DNA from: Sebaldella sp. S0638
GTDB lineage: Bacteria; Fusobacteriota; Fusobacteriia; Fusobacteriales; Leptotrichiaceae
Direction of reading: 5' to 3'
Assembly (NCBI RefSeq): GCF_024158605.1
Contig: NZ_JAMZGM010000013.1
Coordinates: forward strand, 1 to 64,000
DNA: 64,000 bases
The position numbers were made by a program, and so were the translations under genes. Positions 26,092 to 35,500 of this stretch are shown here, one piece after another; position 1 is the stretch's first letter, and each line of letters starts with the position of its first letter. Below the pieces are notes generated by a model, which did no database searches, was not told the origin of the DNA, and was given only the letters and a program-made list of their open reading frames with translations.

Positions 26092-27699
26092 TTAATCTAT
26101 TGTAGCGTCTATAAGATCTATCGGTGCACCTACAGATCTGAAATGAACATTTTTAACCTTTGAATTTACCAGTATATTAACTGTCTGGTAATAAAGCCCT
26201 GAATAAGCAAATGAATCAGTAACTATTTTTTCAGCCTTTTCCATAGCTTCAGTTCTTTCATCATGATTATTACTTTTTCTTCCAATTGACAGAAGATTAT
26301 CATATTCTGGATTTACATATCTTGGTATATTCATTTCTGTATTTGAGAAGAATAATTCCAAATAAGTCATAGCATCTGCAAAATCAGGTCCCCATGAGTA
26401 TCTTACGATATCATAGTCTCCAGATCTTGATCTTGCTATTCTGTCTTTTTTAGTAGTCTGGTCAACAGAAACATCAAGTCCTAATTTTTCTCTCCATTGT
26501 GCCTGATAGAATTCTGCTTCTTTTTTAGCTGTTCCCTGTTCATCTACAAGAAGTGACAGTTTTACGTCAGCAGGAGTTTTTCCTAATTCCTGAAGTCCTT
26601 CTTCAAAAAGTTTCTTTACGTCTAAATCTTTATATTGGTCGTATAAGTCACCGTTTTCTTTTCTAAAGTCGTCTTTTATTCCCGGCATTCCAGATGCTAC
26701 TATTCCGCTTCCTTTTTCAGAACCGTTTGCAAGCACTTCGTTTACCAGTTTATCTCTGTCTATTGCCAATGATAAAGCCTGTCTTACTTTTTGATTTTTT
26801 AGTATTTCGTTTTTCAGGTTAAATGAAAAATAGTAAACTCTTCCGTCTGAATAACTTACTAATTCAGGTTTCCCTTTATAAGCTTTCAGTTTTTCAGGAG
26901 ATATTTTTGTGATACTAAGCTCTCCGTTTTCGTAAGAATTCGCAGCTGAGTCTAAATCTGCAGTTATTATTGCTACTAATTTTTCAATTTTGAATTTGTC
27001 CTTAGTCCAGTAATTAGGGTTTCTCTCCAAAACTACTTTACTTCCGTGGCTCCATTCTGTCATTACATATGGTCCCGAATAAACAGATTTCTTAGGGTCA
27101 AGTGCATATTGATCACCGAACTCTGCAAGAGCTTTTTCATTAATAGGATAAAATATCGGCATTACAAGAAGTTTCCCGAAATAAGCCGTAGGATCCTGTA
27201 ATTCAAATTCAAGTGTGTACTCATCAATAACTTTTACACCAACCTGTTCAAAGTCAGTTATTTTCTTTTCACTGTAATCCTGCGCATTTTTTATATAATA
27301 TGTCAAATATGCATATTCAGACGCCAGATTAGGATCAAGTCCTCTTTTTACTCCGTTATAATAGTCCTTCGCTGTAACAGGATCTCCGTTTGACCATTTC
27401 ATGTCTTTTCTAATGTGAAAAGTCCACTTAAGCCCGTCTTCGCTTATTTCCCATTTTTCAGCACCTGCAGGAACTATTTCACTCTTTTCATTTAATCTTA
27501 CAAGGCTTTCGTATAAAAACTGTGCAACATTCAGTCCTGCCTCATCTGTAAGCAGCTGTGGATCAAGAGATGTAGGTTCCACCTCTATATTGAAGCTGAC
27601 AGTACCTTTATCTCCGGCATTCCCAGACTTGCTTCCTCCACAAGAGACCAGCAATACTGTAACAACTAAACTTAAAATTACTAACAAAAGTTTCCTCAT
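26092..27699 (-). CDS. oppA: Oligopeptide-binding lipoprotein (OppA family), paralogue 5, in opp operon
   Basis: About 535 residues from the ATG at 27699 (AGGAGG upstream; an in-frame TTG at 27705 is too close to it). The signal MRKLLLVILSLVVTVLLVSC ends at Cys20. SBP_bac_5 motifs SLDPQLLTDEAG, WTFHIRKDMKWSNGDPVT and ADAMTYLELFFSNTEMN are visible. It differs more from the other four than they do from each other; for example, it lacks the GGNNH loop. It follows oppF by about 24 bases, so it is the cognate binding protein of the OppBCDF importer. Confidence 0.9.
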   Translation of the reverse strand: MRKLLLVILSLVVTVLLVSCGGSKSGNAGDKGTVSFNIEVEPTSLDPQLLTDEAGLNVAQFLYESLVRLNEKSEIVPAGAEKWEISEDGLKWTFHIRKDMKWSNGDPVTAKDYYNGVKRGLDPNLASEYAYLTYYIKNAQDYSEKKITDFEQVGVKVIDEYTLEFELQDPTAYFGKLLVMPIFYPINEKALAEFGDQYALDPKKSVYSGPYVMTEWSHGSKVVLERNPNYWTKDKFKIEKLVAIITADLDSAANSYENGELSITKISPEKLKAYKGKPELVSYSDGRVYYFSFNLKNEILKNQKVRQALSLAIDRDKLVNEVLANGSEKGSGIVASGMPGIKDDFRKENGDLYDQYKDLDVKKLFEEGLQELGKTPADVKLSLLVDEQGTAKKEAEFYQAQWREKLGLDVSVDQTTKKDRIARSRSGDYDIVRYSWGPDFADAMTYLELFFSNTEMNIPRYVNPEYDNLLSIGRKSNNHDERTEAMEKAEKIVTDSFAYSGLYYQTVNILVNSKVKNVHFRSVGAPIDLIDATID

Positions 27700-27723
27700 T
27701 CGCAAATTCCTCCTATAATTTTT

Positions 27724-28656
27724 TTATATTAAATTATGATTTTTCAAAAACTCTGTTTCTACAAAATGATTGGGTTTGTACTCAGTTAATTCCGGTATTT
27801 TAGGAACTTCATGTATTTCCGAAGCATTCCCCACAGGACTTCTAAGGTAAGATTCTTCTATACCTTCCCCGATCTTATCTCTGGTATTCAGCGGATCTGC
27901 TATAGGTACTGCCGATATCAGCGATTTTGTATATGTATGAACCGGATTATCATACACTGCTTCCGGTGTTCCCAGTTCTACTATCTTTCCTCTGTACATT
28001 ACGGCTACTCTGTCTGAAATATACTTAACCATTGATAAATCATGGGCTATAAATAACAATGTCAAACCTTTCTGCTGCTGCAAGTCTTTCAGCAGATTCA
28101 CCACCTGTGCCTGAATCGATACATCAAGTGCAGATATAGGCTCATCGCAGACTATCATCTCAGGGTCTACTGCAAGAGCTCTTGCTATCCCTATTCTCTG
28201 TCTCTGTCCTCCTGAAAACTCATGAGGAAATCTGTTAGCATGTTCCTTATTAAGCCCCACTGTTTCAAGAAGATCATATATCTTGGCTGTTCTTTCCTCT
28301 TTTGTGGCACAAAGCTTATGTATATCCAGTCCTTCTGCTATTATATCCCCGATTGTCATTCTCGGATTCAGCGAAGCCTGAGGATCCTGAAATATCATCT
28401 GTACCTTTTTAGAAAAGTCCTTAATAGTATACTCCTCTATAAGTTTTCCTTTGTACTTTACTTCACCTGCTGTTTTATTATAAAGTCTTGATACTGTACG
28501 TCCCATTGTTGTTTTTCCGCTTCCTGATTCACCTACGAGACTTAAGACTTCTCCTTTATATATATCAATACTTATATTATCTACTGCTTTTAGCACTTTT
28601 TTACTTTTCATGGCAAAATATTTTTTCAGATTGCTTATCTCCATTATCTTTTCCAT
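27724..28656 (-). CDS. oppF: Oligopeptide ABC importer ATPase OppF
   Basis: About 310 residues. The ATG at 28656 overlaps the oppD stop (TAATG), and GGGGAGGA lies upstream; the frame is open to 28740 inside oppD. It has Walker A GESGSGKTT, Q-loop, signature FSGGQRQRIGIARALAV, Walker B MIVCDEPISALD, and the C-terminal oligopeptide/dipeptide extension with PVHTYTKSLISAVPIADP. It energises peptide uptake together with OppD. Translational coupling to oppD is evident from the overlap. Confidence 0.93.
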   Translation of the reverse strand: MEKIMEISNLKKYFAMKSKKVLKAVDNISIDIYKGEVLSLVGESGSGKTTMGRTVSRLYNKTAGEVKYKGKLIEEYTIKDFSKKVQMIFQDPQASLNPRMTIGDIIAEGLDIHKLCATKEERTAKIYDLLETVGLNKEHANRFPHEFSGGQRQRIGIARALAVDPEMIVCDEPISALDVSIQAQVVNLLKDLQQQKGLTLLFIAHDLSMVKYISDRVAVMYRGKIVELGTPEAVYDNPVHTYTKSLISAVPIADPLNTRDKIGEGIEESYLRSPVGNASEIHEVPKIPELTEYKPNHFVETEFLKNHNLI

Positions 28657-29696
28657 TATAAGTCCTCCCCGTTTATCTTGTCTTTTCTCTTTAATTTGAA
28701 AGGAGGATCTATTTTTGGTGCTCCTTCTACATAAAGCCATGATTTCACAAAGTGATTATTCCCAAGATCTACCAAAGGCGGTTCTTCTTCATAATCTATT
28801 ACCATTGCATAATCAGACCTTGCTGCAAAAGGGTCTCCTTTCGGAGGATTTAACAAGTCCGGCGGAGTTCCCGGTATTGCTTTTAGTCTTTCATGACTGT
28901 CCATATCAAGTCTTGGCAGTGATTCCAAAAGACCCCATGTATAAGGATGCTTAGGATCATAGAAAAGATCCACTACATTTGCTTCTTCGAGCTTTTCCCC
29001 CGCATACATAACTATAACTCTGTCTGCTGTTTCCGCTACGACTCCCAAGTCATGCGTAATCAAAATTACTCCTATATTCATTTCTTTTTTCAGCTGGTTA
29101 ATAAGTTCCAGTATCTGAGCCTGTATTGTAACATCAAGTGCTGTAGTAGGCTCATCACAGATCAGCAGATCAGGTTCTGCTGCCAGTGCGATTGCTATAA
29201 CCACACGTTGTCTCATTCCTCCTGAAAACTCGTGAGGATACTGCTTAAATCTGTCTTTCGGCTTTGGAATTCCTACTTTATCAAGCATTTCAATTGCCAG
29301 TTTTTTTGCTTCTGCATTTGAGACTTTTTTATGTAATTTTATTACTTCCATTATTTGTTTTCCGATTTTTATTGTAGGATTTAATGAAGTCATAGGATCC
29401 TGAAATATCATTCCTATTTTTCCGCCTCTAAGCTGTCTCATTGTTTTATTGGAAGCCTTTACCAGGTCTATTCCTTCAAACAATATTTCCCCGCTCTTGA
29501 TTCTTCCCGGAGGCATAGGTATTAATTTCATTATAGTCTGTACAGTAACAGACTTCCCTGATCCAGATTCACCAACTATCGCCAGTGTTTCCCCTCTTTT
29601 CACTTCAAAGCTTAAATCCCTTATTGCTTTTACCTCTCCAGCATAAGTATCAAATGAAACATGTAAATTTTTTACTTCAAGTATTTTCTCGTTCAT
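28656..29696 (-). CDS. oppD: Oligopeptide ABC importer ATPase OppD
   Basis: A 346-residue ATPase. Walker A GESGSGKSV (about residue 41), signature FSGGMRQRVVIAIALA, Walker B LLICDEPTTALD and switch histidine ITHDLGVVAE are all present. The C-terminal Opp/Dpp extension (HPYTWGLLESLPRLD, then GTPPDLLNPPKGDPFA) completes the family pattern. It also carries a FAARSDYA segment where a cluster-type cysteine motif occurs in some homologues; here the cysteines are absent. It lies 11 bases after oppC and overlaps oppF by one base. Confidence 0.93.
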   Translation of the reverse strand: MNEKILEVKNLHVSFDTYAGEVKAIRDLSFEVKRGETLAIVGESGSGKSVTVQTIMKLIPMPPGRIKSGEILFEGIDLVKASNKTMRQLRGGKIGMIFQDPMTSLNPTIKIGKQIMEVIKLHKKVSNAEAKKLAIEMLDKVGIPKPKDRFKQYPHEFSGGMRQRVVIAIALAAEPDLLICDEPTTALDVTIQAQILELINQLKKEMNIGVILITHDLGVVAETADRVIVMYAGEKLEEANVVDLFYDPKHPYTWGLLESLPRLDMDSHERLKAIPGTPPDLLNPPKGDPFAARSDYAMVIDYEEEPPLVDLGNNHFVKSWLYVEGAPKIDPPFKLKRKDKINGEDL

Positions 29697-29707
29697 AATC
29701 TCCCCGC

Positions 29708-30637
29708 CTAACTATTTCTCAGTTTTGGATTTAGTGCATCATTAAGCGCATCTCCAACTATATTGAATGAAAGTGTTATTAATGATATTACTGTTGCCGG
29801 GATAAAAAACAGATACGGATAAGAATCTGCATAGCTGAATCCCTCTTTTACCAGGTTCCCCAGAGAAGCCTGCGGAATCGGCACACCAAGACCTATAAAG
29901 CTTAGAAAAGCTTCTGTAAATATTATCTGCGGTATATCTGTAGTAAGTGACACTATTATAACCCCTAAGGCATTAGGTATCAAATGTTTTTTTATGATCC
30001 ACCAGAAATTAGCTCCCAATGACTGAGAAGCCATTACGTATTCGCTTTGTTTCAGCTTTAATACTTCCCCTCTTACCAGCAGGGCATAATTCAGCCATCT
30101 CGTAAGAGACATCGCTATTATGATCGTCCATAGACTGTTACCCATTACCACCATTAATAAGATAATGTATATCAATGAAGGAATTGCCATAACTATTTCT
30201 ATTATTCTTGTCATGATAAAATCTACTTTTCCCCCGAAATATGCAGATATTGATCCGTAGATAGTTCCAAAAACGATACAAATCGATACCACAATTAAAG
30301 ATAACATCAACGATACTCTGATTCCCTGTGATATTCTTGTCAGCTGATCACGGCCGAAGTTATCTGTTCCCAGATAAAATCTGTCTTTTATTCCCTGACC
30401 CGGTGTAAGAAAACTCTTGTCCAGATGCTGTTCCATATATTTATATCCGCTGATATGAGTTCCCACAATTGCCACTATCATAAAAAATATTATTAAAAAC
30501 AGAAAAAACATTGCTATTTTATTTTGTTTAAATCTCCTCCAGGCATCCTGCCAGAAAGTAAGACTTGGTTTATAAATCTTTTCACTTTCCTTCGTATCTC
30601 TCCCTACGATTTTAAACTTATCCTGTAAATATTCCAT
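29708..30637 (-). CDS. oppC: Oligopeptide ABC importer permease OppC
   Basis: About 309 residues. The ATG at 30637 overlaps the oppB stop codon (TGATG), so translation is coupled. It has an N-terminal cytoplasmic stretch with SLTFWQDAWRRFKQNK, then six membrane segments and the BPD_transp_1 EAA loop (VMASQSLGANFWWIIKKHLIPNA, shown here in part). DNFGRDQLTRI is the typical OppC periplasmic motif. It forms the channel with OppB. Confidence 0.93.
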   Translation of the reverse strand: MEYLQDKFKIVGRDTKESEKIYKPSLTFWQDAWRRFKQNKIAMFFLFLIIFFMIVAIVGTHISGYKYMEQHLDKSFLTPGQGIKDRFYLGTDNFGRDQLTRISQGIRVSLMLSLIVVSICIVFGTIYGSISAYFGGKVDFIMTRIIEIVMAIPSLIYIILLMVVMGNSLWTIIIAMSLTRWLNYALLVRGEVLKLKQSEYVMASQSLGANFWWIIKKHLIPNALGVIIVSLTTDIPQIIFTEAFLSFIGLGVPIPQASLGNLVKEGFSYADSYPYLFFIPATVISLITLSFNIVGDALNDALNPKLRNS

Positions 30638-31614
30638 CAATCATTCGTTCCTTTCCCTAACTTTATTCTAGGATCAATTAAAACATATAGTAAATCTACT
30701 ACGATTATCATAAAGATTAGAAAAGCGGCATAGAATACAGTGATCCCCAATACCATTGTATAATCTCTCTGATATATACTGTCTATATAGTATTTCCCAA
30801 GTCCGGGAATAGAAAACATGTTTTCGATTACAAATGATCCTGTAAGTATCGCGGCTATTGTCGGGCCCATTATAGTTACTACCGGCAGAATAGCATTTCT
30901 GAATGCATGCTTAAAGATAAGACTCTTTGATGACACTCCCTTTGCTATGGCAAGTTTTATATAATCCTGTCCCATTACTTCTATCATTTTATTTCTCATT
31001 AATCTCGCTATTACTGCTACTGTATATAATCCAAGTGCAATTACCGGAAGTATTCTGTATTCAGGGCCGTCCCAACCGGCCATCTTTATCTTCATAAGAG
31101 GCAGATGCCACTTATCTATCCAGACCTGATTATATACTCCTATAAAAAATCTCTGCAAAAGTCCCGCAAGGACGAAACTCGGTACTGATATTCCTATAAC
31201 AGCGATTATCATGACTCCGCTGTCAGAGGCCTTTCCTCTTTTTAGCGCTGCTATTATCCCTATAGGTATTCCCACTATAAGAGAGAATAATATCGCTCTT
31301 GCTCCAAGATCTGCCGATACCGGGAAGCTTTCCGCTATAACTGTGTTTACTTTTCTTCCTCTATTTTTCATAGACTCCCCCAGATTACCCTTGGCTATGT
31401 CTTTCAAATAGTAAAAGTACTGCACATGAAGCGGTTTATCTAAGTGATATTGTTTCATCATATTTGCTTTTATGTGAGGCGGTATTGCCTTTTCACTTTC
31501 AAAAGGGTCTCCCGGCAACATATGCAACAGAAAGAAAGTTATTGTTATAACAAGCCATAATGTTATGACCCCGCTGCACATTCTTGTTATTAAAAAACGA
31601 AGTAAATTTTTCAT
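30637..31614 (-). CDS. oppB: Oligopeptide ABC importer permease OppB
   Basis: About 325 residues from the ATG at 31614, which follows AAAGGAGTTAGT; the frame is open to 31650 without a site. First gene of the operon oppB-C-D-F-A-A. Six membrane segments are visible, with the OppB N-terminal motif LPGDPFESEKAIPP and the EAA loop (QDYIKLAIAKGVSSKSLIFK in part) for contact with the ATPases. A good promoter lies at 31669-31697. Together these genes import peptides, probably a main nitrogen and carbon source for this anaerobe. Confidence 0.93.
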   Translation of the reverse strand: MKNLLRFLITRMCSGVITLWLVITITFFLLHMLPGDPFESEKAIPPHIKANMMKQYHLDKPLHVQYFYYLKDIAKGNLGESMKNRGRKVNTVIAESFPVSADLGARAILFSLIVGIPIGIIAALKRGKASDSGVMIIAVIGISVPSFVLAGLLQRFFIGVYNQVWIDKWHLPLMKIKMAGWDGPEYRILPVIALGLYTVAVIARLMRNKMIEVMGQDYIKLAIAKGVSSKSLIFKHAFRNAILPVVTIMGPTIAAILTGSFVIENMFSIPGLGKYYIDSIYQRDYTMVLGITVFYAAFLIFMIIVVDLLYVLIDPRIKLGKGTND

Positions 31615-31668
31615 TACTAACTCCTTTTTCGAAATATTTATTTTAATCATTTTTTGGCATGATACTAT

Positions 31669-31697
31669 ATTATATTACAAATCCAATGGTTATTCAA
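31669..31697 (-). promoter_or_regulatory. Promoter of the opp operon
   Basis: On the minus strand, TTGAAT (31692-31697), a 17-base spacer and TATAAT (31669-31674) lie about 55 bases before the oppB ATG. Confidence 0.75.
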
Positions 31698-31797
31698 GTA
31701 TTTTAAAAACAACATAACCTATATATTATATATATAATTAAAATTAAGCATTTATAAATAACAGCATTTTCTATTATATAGTATTTCTTTAAAACAA

Positions 31798-31825
31798 AAA
31801 AAAGAGATAATATCTCTTTTTATTT
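31798..31825 (-). terminator. Terminator of the tRNA cluster
   Basis: AAAGAGATA/TATCTCTTT (31801-31819) form a perfect 9-bp stem with T-runs, about 25 bases after the tRNA-Leu 3' end on the minus strand. Confidence 0.75.
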
Positions 31826-31849
31826 ATCTAAAGTATTTTAATTTTTTAA

Positions 31850-31933
31850 TGGTGCGAGAGGTGGGACTCGAACCCACACACCAAAGGCGCTAGATCCTAA
31901 GTCTAGTGCGTCTACCAATTTCACCACTCTCGC
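31850..31933 (-). tRNA. tRNA-Leu(UAG)
   Basis: Acceptor arms GCGAGAG/CTCTCGC, anticodon stem CTAGA/TCTAG with loop CTTAGGA (anticodon TAG), a class II variable arm and TTCGAGTCC T-loop. The CCA end is encoded. Last gene of the five-tRNA cluster. Confidence 0.97.
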
Positions 31934-31941
31934 ATAAAAGA

Positions 31942-32017
31942 TGGTGAGCCATACTGGAATCGAACCAGTGACACCATGATTAAAAGTCATGTGCTCTACC
32001 GACTGAGCTAATGGCTC
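31942..32017 (-). tRNA. tRNA-Lys(UUU)
   Basis: Acceptor arms GAGCCAT/ATGGCTC, D-loop with AGTCGGTA, anticodon loop CTTTTAA (anticodon TTT), T-loop TTCGATTC, encoded CCA. Confidence 0.97.
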
Positions 32018-32044
32018 ATATTCTATTGTCATAAATAAGATACA

Positions 32045-32121
32045 TGGGGTGACCGACGGGGCTCGAACCCGCGACAACCAGTACCACAAACTGGCGCTCT
32101 ACCAACTGAACTACGGTCACC
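32045..32121 (-). tRNA. tRNA-His(GUG)
   Basis: Acceptor arms GTGACCG/CGGTCAC with the extra G(-1) paired to C73, as required by histidyl-tRNA synthetase. Anticodon loop TTGTGGT (anticodon GTG), encoded CCA. Confidence 0.97.
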
Positions 32122-32131
32122 ATAATATTAA

Positions 32132-32207
32132 TGGAGCGGGAGACGAGGGTCGAACTCGCGACATTCAGCTTGGAAGGCTGACGCTCTACCAACTGAGCTA
32201 CTCCCGC
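32132..32207 (-). tRNA. tRNA-Gly(UCC)
   Basis: Acceptor arms GCGGGAG/CTCCCGC, anticodon stem CAGC/GCTG with loop CTTCCAA (anticodon TCC), T-loop TTCGACCC, encoded CCA. Confidence 0.97.
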
Positions 32208-32213
32208 ATATAA

Positions 32214-32290
32214 TGGTCGGTGCAGCAGGATTTGAACCTGCGGCCCCCTGCTCCCAAGGCAGGTACGCTACCGGGCTGCGCCATGCACCG
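32214..32290 (-). tRNA. tRNA-Pro(UGG)
   Basis: Acceptor arms CGGTGCA/TGCACCG, anticodon stem CCTGC/GCAGG with loop CTTGGGA (anticodon TGG), T-loop TTCAAATC, encoded CCA. First gene of the cluster. Confidence 0.97.
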
Positions 32291-32310
32291 TTTTTTACTT
32301 GACAAAAACT

Positions 32311-32339
32311 ATACTATCATTTTTTCATTTTTTTGTCAA
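32311..32339 (-). promoter_or_regulatory. Promoter of the tRNA cluster
   Basis: On the minus strand, consensus TTGACA (32334-32339), a 17-base spacer and TAGTAT (32311-32316) lie about 20 bases before tRNA-Pro. The -35 is part of an inverted repeat TTGACAAAAA (32299-32308) / TTTTTGTCAA (32330-32339). Confidence 0.75.
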
Positions 32340-32524
32340 CACTTTTATTGATTAAAATGCAAAAAAATATAAAATAATTCTTCCCGAACTGCACCTCAAA
32401 TCCACAAACATATCTAAAACAAAGGATTTGGACTAATTCATCCAATTCCTCTTTTTTTTATTTTTTTCATTAGAAATTTCTTATTCCGAATACTATTTTC
32501 AGGTAAAACAGATTTTTTTTATTT

Positions 32525-35500
32525 TTAGAATGCTGCTTTCAAATTTATTCCTATTCTATAATTTTCATTGCTGCCTGACCCTGCTTCATATGCACCTGTA
32601 AGGAACACGCCGAATCTCCCGCCGGCCTCTGCTCCCACAGTGATTTTCGATTTTAAAATCCCTTTTTCCTTATCGGGTTTCACGAGATTATGATAATCAT
32701 CTTCAATAACTGTAAGTCTTGCTTTTTCTTCAGTATTCAGATCAGCAAGTTCATATTCATATGCTACATCCAGCATACCTTTTAGTTTCCATCCATTTTT
32801 CCATGGTTTTGTTTCACTTTTCAGTTCTATTCCTATTCCGGGTTTTACACTCCACGCATTATTTCCTTCTATTTGCAGTCTTTCTATACCTGTCTCTTCA
32901 AATGTAGGTCTCGTTACATACATTACTCTGAAACCGGCATAAGGCATTACCGCACTGTTTACTTTATAGCCGGCTCTGTTTACACTGCTGAAGCTATATG
33001 ACTGATAGTCTCCGTTCATTTCCGACTTTCTGTCTTCCCAGCTTATATTCCTTTTTACATTATGAAAACTTATTCTTCCTGTGAGATCATTTTCAAAAGT
33101 CCATTTTGAGATATCATATCTGCTGTGTACTCCTGCCTGTAATGTATCACTATCTTCCGAACTTCCGTTGGAATCATCATAATCAGTGTCTGTATGAAGA
33201 TATCCTGCTGAATACCCCACAGTATTATAATATGTTCTTTCCACTTCTCTCAGTATAATTCCCCCGAAGACAGTGCTGTCATATCCTGTTACCCCTTCCT
33301 GTCTCTCTGTATTTTTGCTTTTTCCTGTTATCACATTTACTTTTATATTTTCCTTTGTATTATTTTCAGAATTTTGAAGCAGTTCCAGCGAATCCTGAAA
33401 TACATCAGCTGTATTCTGCTCTCTTTTATTCATATTTGCATATATGCTTCCTGATAAATCTTCCATGATTTTTATAAAATCATTTTCGCTTTTTATAACA
33501 TCAAGACTGTCAAAAATCTTAAGTGCATCTCCTGTGGAAAATTCATACTTTTTATCCAGATTCTCTCCCAACGAAGCATACCATCTATTTGAAGTAAACT
33601 GTGTATAAGCGATTTTTTCCATCCATATATCAAGATTTCCCGAATCATTAATCACCGGAGTTGCTTTCCACGTGAGTGATTCACTCGCTATAGGCACTAT
33701 TCCGTAATTAGGTCCTCCGTTTTTTGTAGACGGATTAAATACATCTTTCAGCTTATACACCAGTGCATTTGTTCCTACAGCAAAATCCGGCGTTATCAGT
33801 ACAGGATTATCTTCATCCCCGTCAAAATAAGGTGCATTAAACTTCACTGAATCTGCCACAAATTTTGCTCCGTTGTCTTCAGGCAATACTGCTGCTCTTA
33901 TTGTTTCGGGATTTATTCTTATTTTTATCTTCATTCCCTCATTTAAGAAGTTTTCATTTACATTTATTACGCCTGAGTTCACAATGCTTGGAACTGCCAG
34001 AGGCGTATCATTTGCTTTTGAAATTTTATTCTTTTCATCTTCTCCTAGACCTGTATTATTTACATTTATTATTCCATTATTCTCAAAAACGGAATTTCCG
34101 TAATAAAGTCCGCCTATTCCACTTTTCCCGTTCAAATTTATAACACCGTTATTTACTGCTGTAGATGCTGTACTTACTGTCATTGCTACAGAGTTGTCAC
34201 CGTTTATATTAATAACACCGTCATTTATTACTACAGCATTAACATTCGCATACATTCCAACTGCATTATTTCCGTTCATTGTGATTATACCGCTGTTTGA
34301 TACTACGCTGCTTTCAGCGAATATTCCTATAGCTCCGTTTCCGGCAGATGTTATATTTCCGGTATTTTTGGCCGGAATAGTTCCTTTGTATTTTTTCACA
34401 TATATTCCTACTCCGTTTTCTCCGGTTTCTATATTTCCGGTATTTAGAAAATGAGTATTATTTTCACTGTACACTCCTATACTGTATCTGCTGTTATTAT
34501 AGTCTGTCTGCCCGTCTTTCTGATATACCAGAACAGAATTTCCTGTTTTTATATCCCCGTTATTTTCTATACTTCCTCCGTTATTGTATATCCCCACATT
34601 GGATGTTCCAGCAACACCTGTAATATCTGCATTATTTATCAGTTTTCCGCCGTTCACCATATAAAATGCCGTATTATCCTGTCCGCTTATCAATATGTCC
34701 GCTCCGGCATTATTTATCACTTCTGCGGCTCCGTCTGAATACACAAATACATTTCTGCTGCTCAAAGATATGCTGCTTGAGTTATCCAGTTTTGACCCGG
34801 ATTCCAGAACATACCCGAAACTGTCTGTCCCTATATTCAAAGTTCCGTTGGCAATAATTGCCGTATTATTTTTCCCATATATTCCTATTGCGTTATTTCC
34901 TGTATTTACACTGGAAAGTCCGTTCAACACCACACTTTCATTATCTGCATATATTCCGATTCCTTTATTTCCCGTGGAAACAGTCCCATCCTGAACAAGA
35001 TTTCCGTTAAATGCGTATATTCCCGCTGAACCGTCATATACACTCACACTTCCCGAATTTGTAACAATACCGTCTGCATAAATTCCAATTCCTGGCTTTA
35101 CTGCATTGCTGATGTTTATAAGAGATATTATATTGTCATTTCGTGTATTCACACTGGAAACACTGTACATCCCCACATTTCCGTCTCCTGTCAGCACTAT
35201 CTGCCCTGTTGCCGAATTAAGTGCGCTAACAATATTCCGAGAGTATATTCCTGTCTGTCCGCTGCCATTTCCCATTATCAATTTGTCATTCTCTGCTGAA
35301 TTGCTGTCTATGGTATAAATACCTGTAGAGTTATCCTTTATATATATTTCTCCGGAATTCAGAATACTGCCTGCCGACTCTCCGTATATTGCCGCAGAAC
35401 CCGTTCCTACACTTATTACTCCATACTGGCTGTTAAATACTCTTGCTCCGTCTTCTGCATAGATTCCTGCCGAATTATTTCCTTCAAAATTTATTCTTCC

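Noticed and set aside
31838-32089. Open frame of 83 codons on the minus strand
   Set aside because: It runs through tRNA-Leu, tRNA-Lys and part of tRNA-His; a translation artefact.
31850-32290. tRNA cluster as the integration site of the left element
   Set aside because: It lies 24 kb away, all five tRNAs are intact, and no integrase or duplicated tRNA end is nearby; the element junction is in mupG.
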